From Chthoniobacteraceae bacterium (GTDB lineage: Bacteria; Verrucomicrobiota; Verrucomicrobiia; Chthoniobacterales; Chthoniobacteraceae), in assembly GCA_947476255.1 (NCBI GenBank), contig CANJPY010000048.1, forward strand, positions 1 through 37,817: a stretch of DNA of 37,817 bases, in the 5' to 3' direction. The position numbers were made by a program, and so were the translations under genes. How positions within the stretch are numbered: the stretch's first letter is position 1; every line of letters begins with the position of its first letter. Positions 25,355-34,127 of the stretch are shown piece by piece. Under the pieces are notes generated by a model. That model searched no databases. It was not told the DNA's origin and saw nothing but the letters and a program-made list of their open reading frames with translations.

Positions 25355-27586
25355 ATGAAGAAACCTTGTCAGTTACTAGCAATCGGGGCCGCCATTTTTG
25401 GTTTGAGCGTGAACGTATTCAGTTACGAAAGGGCTGCCGAAGCCATGAAGGCTGCGAGGCAAAAAGCGCAGGACAAAGATTACGCCGGCGCCGCGAAGGA
25501 CGCGGAGGAGGCAATCGCTTTAGCTGGGGGAAATACCAGCGAGAAAATCGAAGCTCTCTTTTTCAAAGGGCAGCTTGCCGAGTGGTCGAAACGATATGGC
25601 GTCGCAAAAGAGGCGTATGCAAGGGTCGCGCTCGACACCGGAGCGAGCGTGGCGCAGAAGGTCATGGCACAGAATAGAATCGCCGGCGTTTGCATCGCTG
25701 AAAACAGAATGGAGGACGCTCGGGCGGCGTATGGAAGAATAGCCGGTGTCGCAGGAGTCGCTGCCGCCGATCTCTTCAACGCAAGAATAGCCACTGCCAA
25801 ATCGCATGAGCTCCAGATGGCCTATGACAAGGCGTCTGAGATCTATTCTGCGATTGATGCCGATGCCACGTCTACGAGAGTGCATCGGATTCAAGCCATA
25901 CGGGCGAATGCCGCCATTTTGATGCTCCGGTACCAGTACGATGCGGCCCGGGCGGAGTACGGAAGGATTCTTTCCGTGCCAGACTGCGCAGCGAGGGACA
26001 GGGCTGAAGTCGCCATGGATATTGCGCGCACCTATGAAAATGATTTTGCAAAAGTTCGGGCGGAATACACCAAAGCCTTGGCGGTAGACGGACTTGATGC
26101 CAATGGCAAGGTTGCCGTCCTCACGGCAATTGCAAGAACCTACAAAAGCGAGGTCGATTTGGTGCGGATGCGCCAAACGCTCGAAGCAATCAGCGCGCTG
26201 GTCACGATGCCCGATTATATCCTTCTGCGGGAGTATGCGCTGCTGGCAGCTTTGAAGGAAGATGCCGCGGAGGAATTGGCCGCTTGGGATCGGATTCTAT
26301 CCATTCCAAAACTCAACAACGACCAGTTTGCGCAGGCGCTGTTCAAAAAGATCGGCGTCCTTGGAGCCAGTCGGAAAATGGAAGAGGCAAGACGGATTGC
26401 CAATGACGCGGCTCAAGACGTCCGCCTGAGTGAAGAACAAAAGTGCCTCGCTGCACTCTTGGGGGCCGGGTTCGGCGTGTTGCGGAGCGGCAAACTGGAA
26501 ATGCTGACGATGCCGGTCAGCACGTTGGATGCAGGCAAACAGGTGAAGGTCTACACGGATGCCGCCAAGATCTTCATGCGGGCCAGAAGCTATGAAGTAG
26601 CGCGCTTTCTTGGAGACAGGGCCGCTGCCATGTTTCCCTCGGTACCGAATCCAGTTTACGAGTGCAGGTTTATGGAGAAGGCGCCATTCGGGGTCGCGGG
26701 CTGGCAGAGTTCCGACCTTCGGAAGGATTTGTCCCGGTGCGAAACACGTTTCGAGGCCTACGACAAAAAAGCGGCTGCGGTGTTGATCAATGATGTCAAT
26801 TCCAGCCGCGCTGTGGTCGCTGGAGGAGGGAAAGACGGCAACGTGGGATTCTGGATGGCTGCTGACGTCAGGGGGTGGCATATTTACGTCGAGCGCCAGG
26901 ATGAACAAATGGAGCAGGTTGTCGCGGGTCTATTGGGAGGGGGACAAATGGAGGTCTTCTTCGCCCCGGGGCAGGGAGAGTGTTACTACCAGTGGATCAT
27001 GGATATGTCGTCCGGCAAGACGGACTATTATCCGTGGACTTCGCCGCACAGGAGCTACCGAAAAATGGACAACTACTTTCGAGGCGAAGTGGCGCCAGTA
27101 CCGGGAGGGGTGGGCGTGTACATGTTTCTCCCGTGGGAGTTGGTGTATGACAAATTGCCCAAAGAAGGGGATTTCTGGACGTTCGGTTTGGTGGATTGGG
27201 CACGCGCCGGTGGAGTCACTTGGGGCAGTGGACAGGTGCACGAGTTGAATAAATTTGGAAAGATCCGGTTCGCCGATGCGGGCAAGTTTCTGCCGGCGAT
27301 CAAGCGTGCGATAGTCATGAAGGCGCTCGGGAACTACAAGAAGGCCTCGGCCTCGGCTGCGGTATGCTGGAAAGACGAGGTGAAAGGAGATCTGGATTTT
27401 TTCAACAAGAAGCTTCTTCCCGAGATGGAAAAGCTCAACGAGCTCGGAAAGCTTGTGCGGCCTGAAATGACCCAAGCCGAGACTGACACGCTTTTTGAGA
27501 AGGCGGTGCCGGACTGGATGGAGTTTAATTACAAGGCTTCCGAACTGCGCTCGGAATTTATTGAAGACAAACTATTTGTGCAGTAA
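25355..27586 (+). CDS. Secreted TPR-repeat protein with CBM9-like C-terminal domain
   Basis: 743 residues with a signal peptide (about 1-23). Residues about 28-420 are a run of tetratricopeptide-like helical repeats: AAKDAEEAIALAGG, AKEAYARVALDTG, DARAAYGRIAGV, ARAEYGRILSVPD and VRAEYTKALAVDG share an A-x-x-x-Y-x-x-[ALIV]-[AL] core. The C-terminal part (about 430-660) is beta-rich and CBM9-like: AAAVLINDVN, VGFWMAADVRGWHIYVE, GGQMEVFFAPG, YFRGEVAPVPGGVGVYMFLPWE. A helical tail ends the protein. TPR plus carbohydrate-binding sandwich suggests a scaffold that holds other proteins near bound glycan. It is the last gene of the cluster, 18 nt after the DUF4091 gene. Confidence 0.68.
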   Translation: MKKPCQLLAIGAAIFGLSVNVFSYERAAEAMKAARQKAQDKDYAGAAKDAEEAIALAGGNTSEKIEALFFKGQLAEWSKRYGVAKEAYARVALDTGASVAQKVMAQNRIAGVCIAENRMEDARAAYGRIAGVAGVAAADLFNARIATAKSHELQMAYDKASEIYSAIDADATSTRVHRIQAIRANAAILMLRYQYDAARAEYGRILSVPDCAARDRAEVAMDIARTYENDFAKVRAEYTKALAVDGLDANGKVAVLTAIARTYKSEVDLVRMRQTLEAISALVTMPDYILLREYALLAALKEDAAEELAAWDRILSIPKLNNDQFAQALFKKIGVLGASRKMEEARRIANDAAQDVRLSEEQKCLAALLGAGFGVLRSGKLEMLTMPVSTLDAGKQVKVYTDAAKIFMRARSYEVARFLGDRAAAMFPSVPNPVYECRFMEKAPFGVAGWQSSDLRKDLSRCETRFEAYDKKAAAVLINDVNSSRAVVAGGGKDGNVGFWMAADVRGWHIYVERQDEQMEQVVAGLLGGGQMEVFFAPGQGECYYQWIMDMSSGKTDYYPWTSPHRSYRKMDNYFRGEVAPVPGGVGVYMFLPWELVYDKLPKEGDFWTFGLVDWARAGGVTWGSGQVHELNKFGKIRFADAGKFLPAIKRAIVMKALGNYKKASASAAVCWKDEVKGDLDFFNKKLLPEMEKLNELGKLVRPEMTQAETDTLFEKAVPDWMEFNYKASELRSEFIEDKLFVQ

Positions 27587-27632
27587 GGATGGGGCGGATT
27601 GCAGGCGCCGCGTGCGGACCTGTGGGCCTCTT

Positions 27633-27647
27633 GCTCCGTATTGGAGC
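27633..27647. terminator. Small stem-loop in convergent 3' region
   Basis: GCTCC (27633-27637), GTATT, GGAGC (27643-27647) is a perfect 5-bp stem between the convergent TPR and EamA genes, flanked by outer GGCC copies. No U-run follows. It is at best a weak bidirectional terminator. Confidence 0.28.
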
Positions 27648-27679
27648 CGCTTAAGGCCGCTTAAGGCCGCTTAAGGCCG
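27646..27679. repeat. Triplicated 10-bp tandem repeat at the EamA stop codon
   Basis: Three head-to-tail copies of GCCGCTTAAG lie at 27646-27655, 27656-27665 and 27666-27675, and a fourth begins (GCCG). The repeat overlaps the 3' end of the EamA gene: its minus-strand reading gives the last residues (GLKRP) and the TAA stop at 27661-27663. Since 10 is not a multiple of 3, a change in copy number would alter where translation ends. Confidence 0.8.
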
Positions 27680-28548
27680 ATGAGTACCGCAATCAGCAGC
27701 AGGCTTGCGCCCAGAAGTCTGCGTCCCATGATCGCGTTGCCGACAGAACGTTCCGTGTTTGAAAACCAGTGGCCTGCCGCCCAGACGAGCAAAACACTCC
27801 AAACACCGCGGGTGTTGTAGATAATATTCGTGAGCGTCACTTCGCGGAACTCCGCAATGCTGTAGGCGATGCCTGTGGCTTGAAGGGCAAGGATGGTCCC
27901 TCCTCCCATGGCCCAGATCGCGGAGCGCCGGGGCATGGTGGAGAGTGGTTCGGGAAGCAGTGGGACGGCGCAGAGGGCAAGGCATCCCACCGTGATGAAC
28001 ATCACCGGAGCGTAGTGCCCGAACCCCCAGGCAGGAGCCCATTTGAGTTGCTGGATGTCCGCACTCGCGTAAGCGGTCGCAGCGCTAAACCCGAACATGA
28101 GACTCGGCAGGACGCGCTCCCGGTTGGTGCGGATTTCGCCACCCAGCAGGGCCGTGGCCACCGTAGTGAGGAAGGCCGCAAGCCAGAGCGAGGGTGTGAG
28201 GTTTTCGCCGGCAAATAAAGCCGCGAAAAACGCCACCAGAATGACCTTTGTGCCAAGCACCGGAGTGGTGATGGAAACGTCTCCGCGACTCAGTGCGAGA
28301 AAGGTGAGAATCTGGCCGACGAAAAAGGTCGCGCCCGAAATAATGGCGTGGAAACAGTGGGCCCATTCAAAGGCATTCCCGCCCTTTAACCACCAGGGCA
28401 GAAAGAGCAGAGCCACCGTCCAGTTGACGAGCACCATCACCCGCCAAGGACCGACGCCTCGTTCCGTCGCCCGTTTGAGCATCAGCGCTGCAAAGGTATA
28501 GCCCAGCGCTGAGGAGAGCGGGATCAGAGTGGCGGTCATCGGGCGCAT
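27661..28548 (-). CDS. EamA/DMT-superfamily membrane transporter
   Basis: 295 residues with about ten hydrophobic helices, the usual size and topology for two EamA five-helix halves. Examples are LIPLSSALGYTFAALML, VMVLVNWTVALLFLPWW, AIISGATFFVGQILTFLAL, VILVAFFAALFAGE, LWLAAFLTTVATALLGGE, MFITVGCLALCAVPLLP, AIWAMGGGTILALQATGIAY, and the last pair WSVLLVWAAGHWF and LLGASLLLIAVLIGL. Such proteins export or import small metabolites; the substrate cannot be told. An ATG at 28539 is an alternative start. It is convergent with the glycan cluster and its coding end lies in the 10-bp tandem repeat. Whether it serves the glycan genes is unknown. Confidence 0.88.
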   Translation of the reverse strand: MRPMTATLIPLSSALGYTFAALMLKRATERGVGPWRVMVLVNWTVALLFLPWWLKGGNAFEWAHCFHAIISGATFFVGQILTFLALSRGDVSITTPVLGTKVILVAFFAALFAGENLTPSLWLAAFLTTVATALLGGEIRTNRERVLPSLMFGFSAATAYASADIQQLKWAPAWGFGHYAPVMFITVGCLALCAVPLLPEPLSTMPRRSAIWAMGGGTILALQATGIAYSIAEFREVTLTNIIYNTRGVWSVLLVWAAGHWFSNTERSVGNAIMGRRLLGASLLLIAVLIGLKRP

Positions 28549-29327
28549 GGTCTTTTGAGCCTCTCACGGGGGAGCATTCGAGAGACAGCCTTTTTTAAAG
28601 TGATCCTGGACAAGTTTTTTTTGCCGGAGGCAAAGGGAGGGGGCCGTCTTTTCCAGCGGGTTTGTGCACCCTGCTCTCGCGGGCGGACTACTCTAAGAAT
28701 GCTGTCGCTGGTGCTATCAGCGGGACTTCAGGATGCCTTCGAAGTGGCCTGTCACAATGCACTTCCCTGCCAAACAACAGATGCCGTTGAAAGGGCCGCA
28801 CGTGCGTTGTGTTTTTGGTCCAAGTAGTGCGTTTATCTTTTGACGTATGGATAGAGCCAAAAGACCGCACGGCCAAAAGGGTTCAGTTTCCGTAAGCAAC
28901 CTCAAAAAAATGACCGCCCTCAGAAGATGCTGACTGATAAGGGGCCCGAAAAGGGCATTGCTGGATGTTGCTGTCGGCTGAAAATTGTTCCAGCCATTGG
29001 GTGGCGGAGCAAAAAAACAGCCGACTCCAAAAAGTGGCTTTGAGAGCGAACCATCCCTCGGAAGCGTCTGCATCGTCCCTGTGATTGGAGCGTTTCCAGT
29101 CATAGGAAACAGACCGTTTCAGAATTGGATGATTGAATTAAATAAAGACATAAAAGAGCGGCCGGTTTGCTCTTGAGGTTTTTCAAGCATATTCCTCGGA
29201 GTCGATTCTTGCAGGCAGCAAGCTGAATTTATAGCGTTTTCCTCCGGGCCGGGTTCAGAGATGTACGCAAAAAGCGGGTTTCATTTCGCAACGCAAACTT
29301 TGATCTTTGGTCCTCATTCCACCTCCG
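28549..29327. other. 779-nt region without a recognised gene
   Basis: Divergent spacer between the EamA gene and the DUF1080-like gene. Open frames of up to 128 codons occur on both strands but have no signal peptide, family motif or codon pattern like the neighbours. The region is less GC-rich than the genes and contains several homopolymer runs (T8 at about 28617, A7 at about 28904, A7 at about 29011). It also holds a 6-bp inverted repeat at 29092-29110 (GTTTCC, 7-nt loop, GGAAAC). It may hold promoters for both neighbours, a small RNA, or a decayed gene; no choice among these can be made here. Confidence 0.45.
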
Positions 29328-30233
29328 ATGAACAACGATTTGCCTTGTCTCCGCCAATTCTCGGCCACGGCCAATTGCGGCTCTCTCCATCGCTTCCGGG
29401 CCGGTTCTCTGCAGCACGCCGCGCTTCTTGCGTCTATTTCGGCGCTGTGGAGCGGCAGTCCTGTCCGGGCGCAGGGACCGTCGGCTCAGACCGCCGGCGC
29501 CGTTTGGATGGAGGACTTTTCGGACACGGCAAACTATCGCAAGGAATGGAGTCCGTACGGGCGTCTTGCGGATGGAACGTGGGCGCAGGGATTTGAGGCG
29601 GCGCCAGGGGGCACACCTGCGCGTGCGGAATGGTGGAGTGTCGAGGGAGGGGTGCTCTACGGACGTAACTTTCCAGAAGAGAAACACGCGGCCGGCATCT
29701 CCCGGATCAAGGCGCTTCCGGCAACGCTGGAGCAAAGCGGGATGGTGGTGTCGTGGCGGGTCATGCTGCACGACGGAGCGAAGGCGACCCTGAGAATTTT
29801 TGGTATTTCGGCTGGGGTGCTTGCGCTGGAGAAGACCGATAATCATGTGACGGCGCTGGAGGTTTCCGCCTCTGGGCTCCGCTTGTGGAACGGCAACCGG
29901 TTGTTGCAACCTCCGGTATCACCATCCGTTTCTCCGGCTTCTGGAACTCTACCGGGAGAGGTGGAACCCAAGGCGGAGAGGCGGTTTAAAAATTCAGTTT
30001 TCGAGACGAAGTCTCCGAGAGAGATCCTTCCGGGGACTTGGGTGGCGCTGAAGATGGAGTTTCGCGGCAAGATCGTTCGTGTCTTCTTCAACGGGCTTGA
30101 GGTTCTCACGCATCCTCTCGAGTCGGAGCAACCGCTGCGTACCCTCGGCCTTGAGGTGGATGGCGACAAAAAAAGCATCGGTGTCGCGGCATTTGACGAC
30201 ATAAGCGTCGCTCCGATAGCTTCTGCGCGCTGA
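29328..30233 (+). CDS. DUF1080-like (LamG-type fold) secreted protein
   Basis: 301 residues from the ATG at 29328 (an ATG at 29307 adds 7 residues). A long, late N-terminal hydrophobic stretch (AALLASISALWSGSPVRAQG) looks like a signal peptide with an extended n-region. The rest is a beta-rich, Trp-containing domain in the style of 3-keto-disaccharide hydrolase/DUF1080 or concanavalin-like domains. It has AVWMEDFSD near its start, ARAEWWSVEGGVLYGRNF, GTWVALKMEFRGKIVRVFFNGLEVLTH, and AAFDDISV at the end. The assignment rests on these strand motifs, so the family is probable, not certain. It heads the operon with the DUF1552 and DUF1592 genes; the gap to the next gene is 26 nt. Members are proposed to bind or hydrolyse sugars outside the cytoplasm. 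Confidence 0.68.
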   Translation: MNNDLPCLRQFSATANCGSLHRFRAGSLQHAALLASISALWSGSPVRAQGPSAQTAGAVWMEDFSDTANYRKEWSPYGRLADGTWAQGFEAAPGGTPARAEWWSVEGGVLYGRNFPEEKHAAGISRIKALPATLEQSGMVVSWRVMLHDGAKATLRIFGISAGVLALEKTDNHVTALEVSASGLRLWNGNRLLQPPVSPSVSPASGTLPGEVEPKAERRFKNSVFETKSPREILPGTWVALKMEFRGKIVRVFFNGLEVLTHPLESEQPLRTLGLEVDGDKKSIGVAAFDDISVAPIASAR

Positions 30234-30259
30234 ACTCCTTACTGCTTAGCCACCCCACT

Positions 30260-31528
30260 ATGAGAGTCACCCCACGTTATTGCTCTTCGTCGACCGCTGT
30301 CAGCCGCAGGAGTTTCCTGCGCGGTGCGGGAGCGTGTCTTGCGCTGCCATTTTTCGAGAGCCTTGTCCGGGCGGCCGCGCCGCCGCCTTCCGCGAGGCGC
30401 TTTGTCTGCATTGCCAACCCCTTTGGAATGATTCACGACGCCTTTTTTCCCGCAGAAGCGGGGTTGGCGGCGGCGCTGCCCGAGAATCTCCGTCCCTTGG
30501 AGGGGCAGCGTGGGAAATTCACCGTATTCTCGAACGTGGACCACGGGCACAACACGGGGCATGGGGCAACGCATGCGTTTCTTTCGGGGGTTCTGACCAC
30601 AGAGCTCGGGGCAATGCCCGAGGGGAACATCACGCTTGATCAATTTCTTGGGCGGCACTCAGCGGGGGCGACGCGGTTTCCCGTCCTAAACACGGCGGCG
30701 GGTCCGATGGGCGGGGGCGGAGTGGAGCTTTCGTGGACGAAGAACGGGGTGATGGTGCCACCCTTGCAGCAGGTGACGCGGGTGTTTCAGATGCTCTTTG
30801 TGGACGATCCCGAGGACCAGCAGGCGCAGCGCGCGCGGCAGTATCAGGAGCAGGGATCGATTCTCGACTCCGTGAACGCGCAGGCACGTGCGATGGGGCG
30901 GCGCCTGGATACGGTTGACCGGCAGAAACTCGACCAGTATTTCACCTCCATCCGCGAGGTGGAAAAGGCGATTGAGCAGGAGAAGGCTTGGCTGACCCGG
31001 CCCCGTCCCAGTGTGGAGATGAAGGAACCGAAGAATGGAACGGTGAGCCAGCAGTTGCCCATCCTCTTGGATCTGGTTGCCCTGGCACTGCAGACGGACT
31101 CGACCCGCGTTGCGACCATCGAGGTGCCGGGTTCCTTCGACACCGCCGCCATGGGGATCGAGGAGAAGGGATATCACGGGTATTCCCATCACGGCAAAGA
31201 CCCCACGCTCATGGCAGGAATGCGAAAGGTCGAAAATTACCAGATGGTCCAGCTCGCGCGTTTTATGACGCGTCTCTCTGATTTCGGAATTCTGGACGAG
31301 ACCCAGATCCTGTTCGGGAGCGGCATGAGTGATGGCAGCGCGCACACCAACCGCAAGCTGCCAGTGCTTCTCGCGGGAGGCGGCTACAAGCACCAGACCC
31401 ACCTTGTGCTGCCTGAGGAGGCGAAGGGGCGCGTGCCTCTCTGCAATCTCTACCTCACGATGGCCCAGCGCTTCGGGGTGGAAACGGCGTCTTTTGGAAC
31501 CAGCAAGGGAACCCTTTCCGGAATTTAG
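30260..31528 (+). CDS. DUF1552 family Tat-exported protein
   Basis: 422 residues. The N-terminus carries a twin-arginine signal: S15-R16-R17-S-F-L20, then a hydrophobic stretch (LALPFFESLVRAAA). Family blocks of DUF1552 are seen: ARRFVCIANPFGM, FTVFSNVDHGHNTGHGATHAFLSGV, ITLDQFLGR, RVFQMLFVDDP, SILDSVNAQARAMGRRLDTVDRQKLDQYFTSIREVE, GYHGYSHHG and ILFGSGMSDGSAHTNRKLPVLLAGGG. Length and layout are normal. Export by Tat implies folding or cofactor loading in the cytoplasm. The family is typically encoded next to DUF1592-type cytochrome proteins, as here (4-nt gap), which points to a shared complex. The activity is not established. The start follows a C-rich run with no Shine-Dalgarno sequence. 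Confidence 0.9.
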   Translation: MRVTPRYCSSSTAVSRRSFLRGAGACLALPFFESLVRAAAPPPSARRFVCIANPFGMIHDAFFPAEAGLAAALPENLRPLEGQRGKFTVFSNVDHGHNTGHGATHAFLSGVLTTELGAMPEGNITLDQFLGRHSAGATRFPVLNTAAGPMGGGGVELSWTKNGVMVPPLQQVTRVFQMLFVDDPEDQQAQRARQYQEQGSILDSVNAQARAMGRRLDTVDRQKLDQYFTSIREVEKAIEQEKAWLTRPRPSVEMKEPKNGTVSQQLPILLDLVALALQTDSTRVATIEVPGSFDTAAMGIEEKGYHGYSHHGKDPTLMAGMRKVENYQMVQLARFMTRLSDFGILDETQILFGSGMSDGSAHTNRKLPVLLAGGGYKHQTHLVLPEEAKGRVPLCNLYLTMAQRFGVETASFGTSKGTLSGI

Positions 31529-31532
31529 GAAA

Positions 31533-34127
31533 ATGCACCGCATCTCTCTGGGGCTTTTCGGGGCCGCGGCTCTTGTGTTCGCCGTACCAGTGGCACGCGC
31601 TGGGGAATGGGACAAGCTCGTGTCCGAGCACTGTCTGGACTGCCACGACGATGCAACGCGCAAAGGCAAGCTCTCGCTGGAATCTCTTGGCAAAACCATT
31701 CGCGCAGATAACGCCGCAATGTGGCTCAAAGCGCTCGAGCAGGTGGAACGGGGCGCCATGCCTCCGTCGGACAAGGCGGAGCTTTCGGCCGCTGAACGCC
31801 ATGCCGCAGTGCTTGATCTCGAGGCGCAACTCGTGGCGCATGCGGAGTCCAATGCGCCCGCGCAACAGCCAACGGTCCTCCGGAGGCTCAACCGCGTCGA
31901 GTACCGCAAGACCATCCGGGACCTGCTTAATCTGGATCTTGAGACCTCGGATCCGACGCGTGATTTTCCCGAGGACACGCGAGTCCATGGGTTTGCCACC
32001 CATGGGGGGAAGCTTGTCACCTCTGGCTTTCTTCTTCGGCAGTATTTGAATGCTGCTGAGGATGTCGTGTCTCGGGCCGTTCATTTTGAACCGCGTCCGG
32101 AGGTCCGGCGCTGGGAACTTCTGCCGCCTTTTGTGAACAAGGATCCCGGCTACCAGCTGTCCGAGGCGGCTTACCTGCGAAAAAAGACGGGTGGCACTCC
32201 CCCGTATCAGGATATTTTGGAGCGCGCCGATGGGGCCCCGAAGGCGGGCTATTATCCAGTGGATGACCTTCGCGAGGGAGTGCCGGTCAGCGGTTGGTAC
32301 CTCATTCGCATTCGCGCGGAGGGCAAGTTCCGGTACGCCGACATGGATCTGAAGAAGTTTCGGTTCCCACCGCTGAGTGATCCTGCGAATCCACTGCGCC
32401 TGTCTCTTTTCTCGGGTTCCCTTCTGGGCATGGACCCCTCGAACAAGGACTCGATACGCACGGCGGCAAGAGGGCAGCAGGCAGGGGAGCGCGAGTTGGC
32501 CACATGGGATTTGCCCGACGACGGCCCTGCGTGGCTGGAGTGCCGGGTCTGGCTGGACCGCGGGCACTTTCCCAAAATGGTGTTTCCAAACGGGCCCACT
32601 GGCAGCAACAACCGGATTCTGAGTTACGTCACAGACAATAAATACACTCTGCTTGGTAAGGAACAGCTCGAGGAGTATGAACGCGAAGTCACACCGGCGG
32701 CGGGGGACGGACTGCATCTGTTCTTTTTTGAGACGCCTCGGATCCGTTTGTACAACATCCATGTGGAGGGGCCGCTGAACGAATTTTGGCCGCCCGCAAG
32801 CCATGTGGCGGTGTTTGGAGAGCGGGGATATGAAGCCGGAGACGCGCCCGCAATACTGCGCGCCTTCGCCGAGAAAGCGTGGCGGAGGCCTGTTTCGAGC
32901 GCCGAAGTGGAATCCTTTGTGCAACTGGTGAAGGAGGCTGAGGCGCAGGGCCAGTCGAGAGAAACATCCATCCAGAAGGGGCTCAAGGCGGTGCTTTGTT
33001 CCCCGCAATTTCTTTACCGAGAGGAGACTCCCAGCGCGTTAAAGGGACACGAGATTGCGGCGCGGCTTTCCTATTTTTTGTGGTCTTCGATGCCGGACGA
33101 GGCGCTGCTGAAACGAGCGGCTGCGGGTGAACTTGCGCGGCCCGAGGTGCGTCGTGCCGAGGCGGCGCGCCTTCTTGCCGACCAACGCTCCGACGTCTTT
33201 GTGGAGGAGTTCCTCAACGGATGGTTGGATTTGAAGAAACTGGGGTCGATGGCGCCGCATCCCTATCAATTTGGGATTTATTACTCCGAGAACCTCGAGC
33301 CAGCGATGCGCGCGGAGACGCGGCTTTTCTTCAAACATTTGTTACGCACCAACGGCCCTGTCGCACATCTTCTGGACTCGGACTACTCGTTTATCAATCA
33401 GGGGCTGGCGAAACTCTATGGCATCGCACCGGCGGTGCTTGAGGCCGGGAGGAATGGCCCCGTGGACGGCCTCGAACCGGGAGACTTGGCGTTCGCCGCG
33501 GCGGGGCATGCACCCTCTTTGGGGTTTGCCCGGGTTTCTCTGGGAGATCCGCGCCGGGGAGGACTGCTCGGGCAGGGCAGCGTGTTAACGCTAACGGCCA
33601 ACGGGGTGGACACCTCTCCGGTGATCCGCGGGATCTGGGTGCTGGAACGTTTGTTAGGGGCACCGCCGTCCCCGCCCCCTGCGGATGTGCCAAAGGTGGA
33701 ACCTGATATCCGGGGGGCGTCCACCATCAGGGAGCAATTGGAGAAGCATCGTGAAAGCGCCGCGTGCAAAAGCTGTCACCGGCAAATTGATCCCCCGGGA
33801 TTCGCACTCGAGAATTTCGACCCGATCGGGCGCTGGCGTGCCCACTACATGAAGGGCGAGAAACCTCTTCCAATCGATGCCACTGGGCGTTTCGGGGAGG
33901 AGGATTTCAAGGATATCGTGGGCTTCAAGAAAGGGCTTGTAGCAAACCAGGAACGGGTGGCTCGGAGCATTGTGGAGCATCTTCTTCTTTGCGCCCTCGG
34001 GCGCGAACTGAACGTGACCGACCGGCCGCACATACGGCGTATCCTAGAGGGGGCGGCACCGGGCGGGTACCGTCTGCGTGAGCTGGTGCTGCTTTGCGCG
34101 GAGAGCGAACTTCTTTGCCGCAAATGA
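31533..34127 (+). CDS. DUF1592-type (planctomycete) dihaem cytochrome c protein
   Basis: 864 residues from the ATG at 31533, chosen because it follows an AGGA and a signal peptide (about 1-23) comes directly after. The open frame upstream overlaps the DUF1552 gene. Two CxxCH motifs are visible: C34-LD-C37-H38 near the N-terminus and C745-KS-C748-H749 near the C-terminus. The domains follow the usual PSCyt1-DUF1587-DUF1595-DUF1592-DUF1588-DUF1585 order: RRLNRVEYRKTIRDLLNLDL (DUF1587), AEKAWRRPVSSAEV (DUF1595), RLSYFLWSSMPD and FINQGLAKLYGI (DUF1592), RGIWVLERLLG with SCHRQIDPPGFALENFDPIGRWR (DUF1588), and a C-terminal GGYRLRELVLLCAESELLC (DUF1585). It is thought to act in redox chemistry outside the cytoplasm; the substrate is unknown. 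The last 4 nt overlap the next gene. Confidence 0.9.
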   Translation: MHRISLGLFGAAALVFAVPVARAGEWDKLVSEHCLDCHDDATRKGKLSLESLGKTIRADNAAMWLKALEQVERGAMPPSDKAELSAAERHAAVLDLEAQLVAHAESNAPAQQPTVLRRLNRVEYRKTIRDLLNLDLETSDPTRDFPEDTRVHGFATHGGKLVTSGFLLRQYLNAAEDVVSRAVHFEPRPEVRRWELLPPFVNKDPGYQLSEAAYLRKKTGGTPPYQDILERADGAPKAGYYPVDDLREGVPVSGWYLIRIRAEGKFRYADMDLKKFRFPPLSDPANPLRLSLFSGSLLGMDPSNKDSIRTAARGQQAGERELATWDLPDDGPAWLECRVWLDRGHFPKMVFPNGPTGSNNRILSYVTDNKYTLLGKEQLEEYEREVTPAAGDGLHLFFFETPRIRLYNIHVEGPLNEFWPPASHVAVFGERGYEAGDAPAILRAFAEKAWRRPVSSAEVESFVQLVKEAEAQGQSRETSIQKGLKAVLCSPQFLYREETPSALKGHEIAARLSYFLWSSMPDEALLKRAAAGELARPEVRRAEAARLLADQRSDVFVEEFLNGWLDLKKLGSMAPHPYQFGIYYSENLEPAMRAETRLFFKHLLRTNGPVAHLLDSDYSFINQGLAKLYGIAPAVLEAGRNGPVDGLEPGDLAFAAAGHAPSLGFARVSLGDPRRGGLLGQGSVLTLTANGVDTSPVIRGIWVLERLLGAPPSPPPADVPKVEPDIRGASTIREQLEKHRESAACKSCHRQIDPPGFALENFDPIGRWRAHYMKGEKPLPIDATGRFGEEDFKDIVGFKKGLVANQERVARSIVEHLLLCALGRELNVTDRPHIRRILEGAAPGGYRLRELVLLCAESELLCRK

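Noticed and set aside
28717..29103. 128-codon minus-strand frame in the 779-nt spacer
   Set aside because: It has no recognisable motif, no signal peptide and an irregular composition with no similarity to known proteins; it is more likely a chance frame.
30686..32020. 444-codon minus-strand frame opposite the DUF1552/DUF1592 genes
   Set aside because: It is opposite two genes with clear family motifs, has Ser/Arg-rich shadow composition and resembles no family.
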